A stretch of 9,144 nt of DNA, taken from Verrucomicrobiota bacterium. GTDB lineage: Bacteria; Verrucomicrobiota; Verrucomicrobiia; Verrucomicrobiales; Akkermansiaceae. The notes under the pieces are model-generated. The model worked only from the letters and a program-made list of their open reading frames with translations. It did no database searches and was not told where the DNA came from. This document shows, in pieces, positions 5,646 through 9,144 of this stretch. Positions within the stretch are counted from its first letter, which is position 1; every line of letters begins with the position of its first letter. Made by a program: the position numbers and the translations under genes. The stretch spans positions 1 through 9,144 of the forward strand of contig VFJU01000155.1 in the NCBI GenBank assembly GCA_009885905.1, in the 5' to 3' direction.

Positions 5646-7020
5646 GATTGCTGAACACATCGGTGTTTTTCACCATTCCGCTGAATCGCTTGGCTTGTGG
5701 ACCGATCGCTGAAATGAGTGTGGGGTCTGAGGTGTGGGTCGTCCCCGTCCATCCGATGCCGGTGTGGTTACCTGCGAATTGACCTAACAATCCTTCGGGT
5801 TTGCTGAGTTGTTCGCTCCATTCGACAACGGGATTTTTTTCGAAAATATCGATCAATGCGTGTGCCTGATCTGGCTTGAGCGTAAAGCCGAGACCTCGCT
5901 GAATCAAATCAGTGAGCTGAGCGACCGAGCTGTGATTTAGATTTTCCCAATCCGCAAACAAGCGTTCGTGGGAAGCCTTCATTTTTACGATATTGGCGAA
6001 GTGCTGGGTGCTTTCTGTGTAGGCATTTCCCATGCCGTTCAGACCAGGGTTGCCGTTGCCATGGTCGCTTGTCACTACGAGTAAAATATCATTCCGCTGG
6101 CCGATCATGGCGATCACTGCGGAGAGAGCATCATCGAAGGCGAGTTGGTCGTTGAGTAGCGCCCCGATGTCGTTGAGGTGGGCCGCGTGGTCGATGCGTG
6201 CGCCTTCGACTTGCAAGAGAAATGGTTTTTTGCTGGCAAGAAAACGTGTTAGAGCAGCTTGTGCCATTTCAGTTAGAGTTGGAACGACGGTGGCCAGTGC
6301 CGTGTTCTGGTTGCGGTCGATCGAGAAGGGTAGGTGACCACGAGTGAAAGTTCCTAACAACTTTTCTTCACGTGCCGCAAGTAGAGCGCCGCGATGGTTG
6401 ATCACACCGTACCCGGCTTTTTTGAAATCACCCGCAAGGTCACGTTGGTCGGCACGATCCTTGCCACTAAAGTGCCCCGAACCGCCACCTAGGATGACGT
6501 CGACGCGGTCGAGGTATTGAGGCGCGATGGCATCTTCATCGGTACGTTTTGAAATAACGGATGCAAATCCGGCAGGAGTTGCGTGGGTGACCGTGGCGGT
6601 GGTTACCAATCCGATTCGAGCGCCCCTTTTTTTAAGAATTGCTGCGATGGGTTCGATTTCCTTGCCATTGGGTAGGACATTGATCGATCCGTTATTGACG
6701 CGATGTCCGCCACCCCATGCACTTGATGCGGCAGCGGAGTCGGTGACCATCGAGTTGGACGATGCGGTATCCATCAAACCTCGTGCCGCCTTTGGGTCGT
6801 TGAGCAGTGACCACCACTGCGTTCCACGATTTCGTGTCAGTTTTGAGTAAGCCTCGGCTAAGGTCAGCACGCCAGGACTCATGCCGTCTGAAACCATAAA
6901 AACCACACCGGTTACTTGTTTGGGTACCTTGCCTGGTTTCTCACCAGTTGCACAAGATCCTGTAAGCCAAGCGGCCGCTCCACCGAGTGTGACGCCCTTG
7001 ATCAAGTCACGCCGGCTAAT
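5626..7020 (-). CDS. alkaline phosphatase (PhoA superfamily) with twin-arginine signal; start codon unusual
   Basis: This is an exported metal-dependent phosphomonoesterase of about 464 residues. Numbered from a putative ATT start at 7020, the active site is complete: metal ligand D45 (SDGMS), nucleophile S95 with D94 (VTDSAAASSAW), H146/T148 (THATPAGF), E273, D277 and H281 (VEGARIDHAAH), D319/H320 (TSDHGNG) and H429 (TTHTSDP). His replaces E. coli Asp153, as in mammalian enzymes. The N-terminus reads SRRDLIKGVTLGG, a twin-arginine signal, then a hydrophobic stretch and LTGSC, which could be a lipobox. The only ATG/GTG/TTG available near the 5' end in this frame is TTG at 7005, inside the twin-arginine motif after the two arginines. 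The frame is open upstream to a TGA at 7117-7119, so translation probably begins at ATT 7020 or ATC 7050, or the 5' end is damaged. It overlaps coaC tail to tail. Confidence 0.93.
   Translation of the reverse strand: MSRRDLIKGVTLGGAAAWLTGSCATGEKPGKVPKQVTGVVFMVSDGMSPGVLTLAEAYSKLTRNRGTQWWSLLNDPKAARGLMDTASSNSMVTDSAAASSAWGGGHRVNNGSINVLPNGKEIEPIAAILKKRGARIGLVTTATVTHATPAGFASVISKRTDEDAIAPQYLDRVDVILGGGSGHFSGKDRADQRDLAGDFKKAGYGVINHRGALLAAREEKLLGTFTRGHLPFSIDRNQNTALATVVPTLTEMAQAALTRFLASKKPFLLQVEGARIDHAAHLNDIGALLNDQLAFDDALSAVIAMIGQRNDILLVVTSDHGNGNPGLNGMGNAYTESTQHFANIVKMKASHERLFADWENLNHSSVAQLTDLIQRGLGFTLKPDQAHALIDIFEKNPVVEWSEQLSKPEGLLGQFAGNHTGIGWTGTTHTSDPTLISAIGPQAKRFSGMVKNTDVFSNLIEMLG
6952..7020 (-). other. 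twin-arginine signal peptide with possible lipobox
   Basis: Read on the minus strand, this codes for an SRRDLIKG motif matching the S/T-R-R-x-F/L-L-K Tat consensus. A hydrophobic core (VTLGGAAAWLTG) follows, ending at Cys (codon 6954-6952) in LTGSC, which fits a loose lipoprotein box. This implies export in folded form and possibly lipid anchoring. The two Arg codons are 7014-7009 and lie upstream of the only canonical start codon in frame. Confidence 0.75.
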
Positions 7021-7165
7021 TTCGCTGCTATTTCTGACGTTTGATTTGATGGATAAGGAATACCACGCACTCGAGGAAGGGCAAGGGCGAGATCGACTAC
7101 GGAAGAAACGATCTTGTCACCTCAGGCTTGCACGGATGCTCTTGGTTCATTAACCATCCGAACAC
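7021..7165. promoter_or_regulatory. divergent intergenic region between alkaline phosphatase and topoisomerase genes
   Basis: These 145 bases lie between two divergent genes and should carry both promoters. On plus, TTGCAC (7128-7133) lies 17 bases before TAACCA (7151-7156), a weak sigma-70-like pair close to the topoisomerase ATG at 7166. I do not see a Pho-box-like direct repeat that would indicate phosphate control. The part from 7021 to 7116 is also open in the phosphatase frame and may hold the true start of that gene. Confidence 0.35.
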
Positions 7166-9144
7166 ATGACGCACGATCCGGACCAACATGCCTCGCTGGG
7201 AGCGATGTATTCCGACTATTTCCTCGACTACGCCAGCTACGTGATCCTCGAACGAGCGGTGCCCCATCTCTACGATGGGCTGAAACCTGTTCAGCGGCGC
7301 ATCCTTCATGCGATGGATGAACTTGATGACGGTCGATACAACAAGGTGGCCGGGATCGTTGGTAACACGATGAATTATCATCCGCACGGCGACCAGTCGA
7401 TTGGTGCCGCGATCGTCGGGCTCGGGCAAAAGGACCTGCTCATCGATACTCAGGGAAACTGGGGCAACACCCTCACAGGCGACGGTGCGGCGGCTCCTCG
7501 TTACATCGAGGCTCGCCTCACGAAGTTCGCGAACGAAGTCGTTTTCAATCCAAAGACCACCAACTGGCTTCCGAGTTACGATGGTCGCCGTAAGGAGCCG
7601 GACACCTTGCCGGTAAAGTTTCCGTTGCTGTTAGCCCAAGGCGTTGAAGGCATCGCCGTGGGTCTCGCCTGCAAGATTCTTCCGCATAACTTTCACGAGC
7701 TCATCGAGGCTGCCATTGCGGTACTACGCGACAAGCCTTTCGGTTTGATTCCGGATTTTCCTACTGCGGGAATCATGGACGCGTCGGACTATCGTGACGG
7801 GCTTCGTGGAGGGAAAGTCCGAGTCCGTGCTCGTATTTCTACTGAGAAAAAAGGCTACCTGCGCATCACGGAAATTCCGTTTGGAACGACCACGGGTGCG
7901 CTCATGGAATCGATTGTTGCTGCAGCGGATAAAGGCAAAATCAAGATCGCCAAGATTGAGGATAACACTGCGGCTCATGCTGATATTTTAGTTTATCTCC
8001 CGCCCGGAGCGGATGCCGAGCAGACTCGTGACGCGCTCTATGCTTTCACCGACTGCGAACTGACGATTTCTCCAAATGCGTGTGTCATCGTTGATGGGAA
8101 ACCTCAATTTCTCGGTGTTTCGGATATTCTTCGTAGGACCACGCTGCACGCGCGAGATCTGCTCAAGATGGAGTTAGAAATCAAGTTGGCTGAACTCGCT
8201 GACAAGTGGCACTTCAGCTCGCTTGAAAAAATATTCATTGAAAAGCGCATCTACCGCGACATCGAAGAATGTGAAACTTGGGAAGCGGTGCTCAAGGCCA
8301 TCGAAGTAGGTCTTAAGCCGTTCAAGAAACTGCTCAAACGCGAAGTCACCCAAGATGATCTCGCGAGGCTTACAGAAATTAAGATTAAGCGTATTTCAAA
8401 GTTTGATTCATTCAAGGCGGACGAAGAAATCCGTGGCCTTGAAAAATCTATCGAAGAAAATGAAAAGAATTTACGGAATCTAACCAAGTACACGATCCGC
8501 TGGTATGAGGAACTGGCAAAGAAATATGGTAAGGATCGCGAGCGCCGCACCGAAATCGCTTCATTCGAGCGGGTCGACCGGATGCAAGTCGTCGCTGCAA
8601 CGGAGATGCTTTACCTGGATGCTAAGAATGGATTTGCGGGCTACGGCCTGAAGAAAGACGGCGAGCCGGTGGAGAAGTGCTCGACCATCGATGACTTGAT
8701 CACATTCACGCAAGATGGAAAAATGCGGGTTCTCAAAGTCGCGGGTAAAGTGTTTGTGGGTCAGAAGCCATTGCGGGTCGCGATTTTCCGCAAGGAAGAG
8801 GATTTGATTTATTCAATGATTTATCGGGACGGGCGAGACGGTCACATCCTTGCCAAGCGCTTCACGGTGGGTGGCATCACAAGAGACAAAGAGTACGATC
8901 TCACCAAAGGCAAGCCAGGTAGCCGGATTCTCTATTTCGCATTTCATAAAACCAACGAAGAGAGCGCCGCGCAAATGCTTCTCGTTCACCTCAAGTCTGG
9001 TTTGCGGATGCGCAATCTGATTCGTCCGTTGCATTTCGCCGAGTTCGGAATCAAGAGCCGATCCAGTGCTGGCAATCTAGTCACCAAGCACGGAATCGAA
9101 AAAATCATTCGCGCCCCCAAGGACTATGATCCAACGCTGGGGGC
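7166..9144 (+). CDS. parC: DNA gyrase/topoisomerase IV subunit A, ParC-like (runs off right edge)
   Basis: This is the DNA-cleaving subunit of a type IIA topoisomerase, open from ATG 7166 to the window end (659 codons). The N-terminal block MYSDYFLDYASYVILERAVP...DGLKPVQRRILHAM and the Bacteroidota-style GQKDLLIDTQGNWGN are diagnostic. The catalytic tyrosine is Y113 (AAAPRYIEARL), with the winged-helix motif HPHGDQSIG before it. The tower region and a charged coiled-coil region (around residues 400-455) follow, then the first blades of the C-terminal beta-pinwheel (from about 480). The C-terminus, and any gyrase box, lie beyond the window, so wrapping gyrase and topoisomerase IV cannot be told apart strictly; the short N-terminus and sequence style favour ParC. 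An in-frame TAA at 7151 makes ATG 7166 the earliest start; ATG 7205 is possible. There is no Shine-Dalgarno. The partner parE is not in view. Confidence 0.95.
   Translation, partial: MTHDPDQHASLGAMYSDYFLDYASYVILERAVPHLYDGLKPVQRRILHAMDELDDGRYNKVAGIVGNTMNYHPHGDQSIGAAIVGLGQKDLLIDTQGNWGNTLTGDGAAAPRYIEARLTKFANEVVFNPKTTNWLPSYDGRRKEPDTLPVKFPLLLAQGVEGIAVGLACKILPHNFHELIEAAIAVLRDKPFGLIPDFPTAGIMDASDYRDGLRGGKVRVRARISTEKKGYLRITEIPFGTTTGALMESIVAAADKGKIKIAKIEDNTAAHADILVYLPPGADAEQTRDALYAFTDCELTISPNACVIVDGKPQFLGVSDILRRTTLHARDLLKMELEIKLAELADKWHFSSLEKIFIEKRIYRDIEECETWEAVLKAIEVGLKPFKKLLKREVTQDDLARLTEIKIKRISKFDSFKADEEIRGLEKSIEENEKNLRNLTKYTIRWYEELAKKYGKDRERRTEIASFERVDRMQVVAATEMLYLDAKNGFAGYGLKKDGEPVEKCSTIDDLITFTQDGKMRVLKVAGKVFVGQKPLRVAIFRKEEDLIYSMIYRDGRDGHILAKRFTVGGITRDKEYDLTKGKPGSRILYFAFHKTNEESAAQMLLVHLKSGLRMRNLIRPLHFAEFGIKSRSSAGNLVTKHGIEKIIRAPKDYDPTLG

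Noticed and set aside
6527..6850. Plus-strand open frame opposite the alkaline phosphatase
   Set aside because: It is antisense to the phosphatase active-site region, which is well supported, and shows no features of its own.
7097..7429. Minus-strand open frame of 110 codons opposite the topoisomerase start
   Set aside because: It is antisense to the highly conserved N-terminal topoisomerase block and has no recognisable motif.
1..9144. CRISPR array, insertion sequence, tRNA/rRNA genes, riboswitch or prophage
   Set aside because: I found no regularly spaced repeats, transposase motifs, terminal inverted repeats, tRNA-like folds or phage genes; nearly all bases fall in ordinary coding genes.

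Overview
The window is a dense stretch of bacterial chromosome with no mobile element, RNA gene or CRISPR array that I can see. Gene content points to Verrucomicrobiota, or a relative in the PVC/Bacteroidota range. The reasons are an oversized TatC with a large insert in its first periplasmic loop, a type IIA topoisomerase A subunit of the kind found in Bacteroidota and Verrucomicrobiota, and mostly absent Shine-Dalgarno sequences. This placement comes from remembered family features, not from a search.

Layout: a gene running off the left edge on the minus strand (probable DUF6172 family) diverges from a gamma-type carbonic anhydrase on plus (178-690). A three-gene minus-strand block follows (3733 down to 708), in transcription order tatC, a two-pass membrane protein of unknown function, and a metallo-beta-lactamase-fold hydrolase with an N-terminal helix-turn-helix domain. 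Gaps of 29 and 12 bases suggest one transcript. Diverging from tatC, a plus-strand pair encodes the SufS cysteine desulfurase and a stand-alone CoaC decarboxylase of coenzyme A synthesis, 15 bases apart. The coaC 3' end overlaps by 20 bases the 3' end of a minus-strand alkaline phosphatase carrying a twin-arginine signal. Diverging from that, a topoisomerase subunit A gene (parC/gyrA type) runs off the right edge.

The genes are mostly housekeeping: Tat export, a probable Tat cargo (the phosphatase), sulfur mobilisation, CoA synthesis and DNA topology. I do not see a clear new multi-gene system. The points most worth a second look are the phosphatase start, where the twin-arginine motif lies upstream of every canonical start codon; the HTH-hydrolase fusion and its uncharacterised membrane-protein neighbour behind tatC; the TatC insert and tail; and the replacement of both canonical quinolone-contact residues in the topoisomerase.
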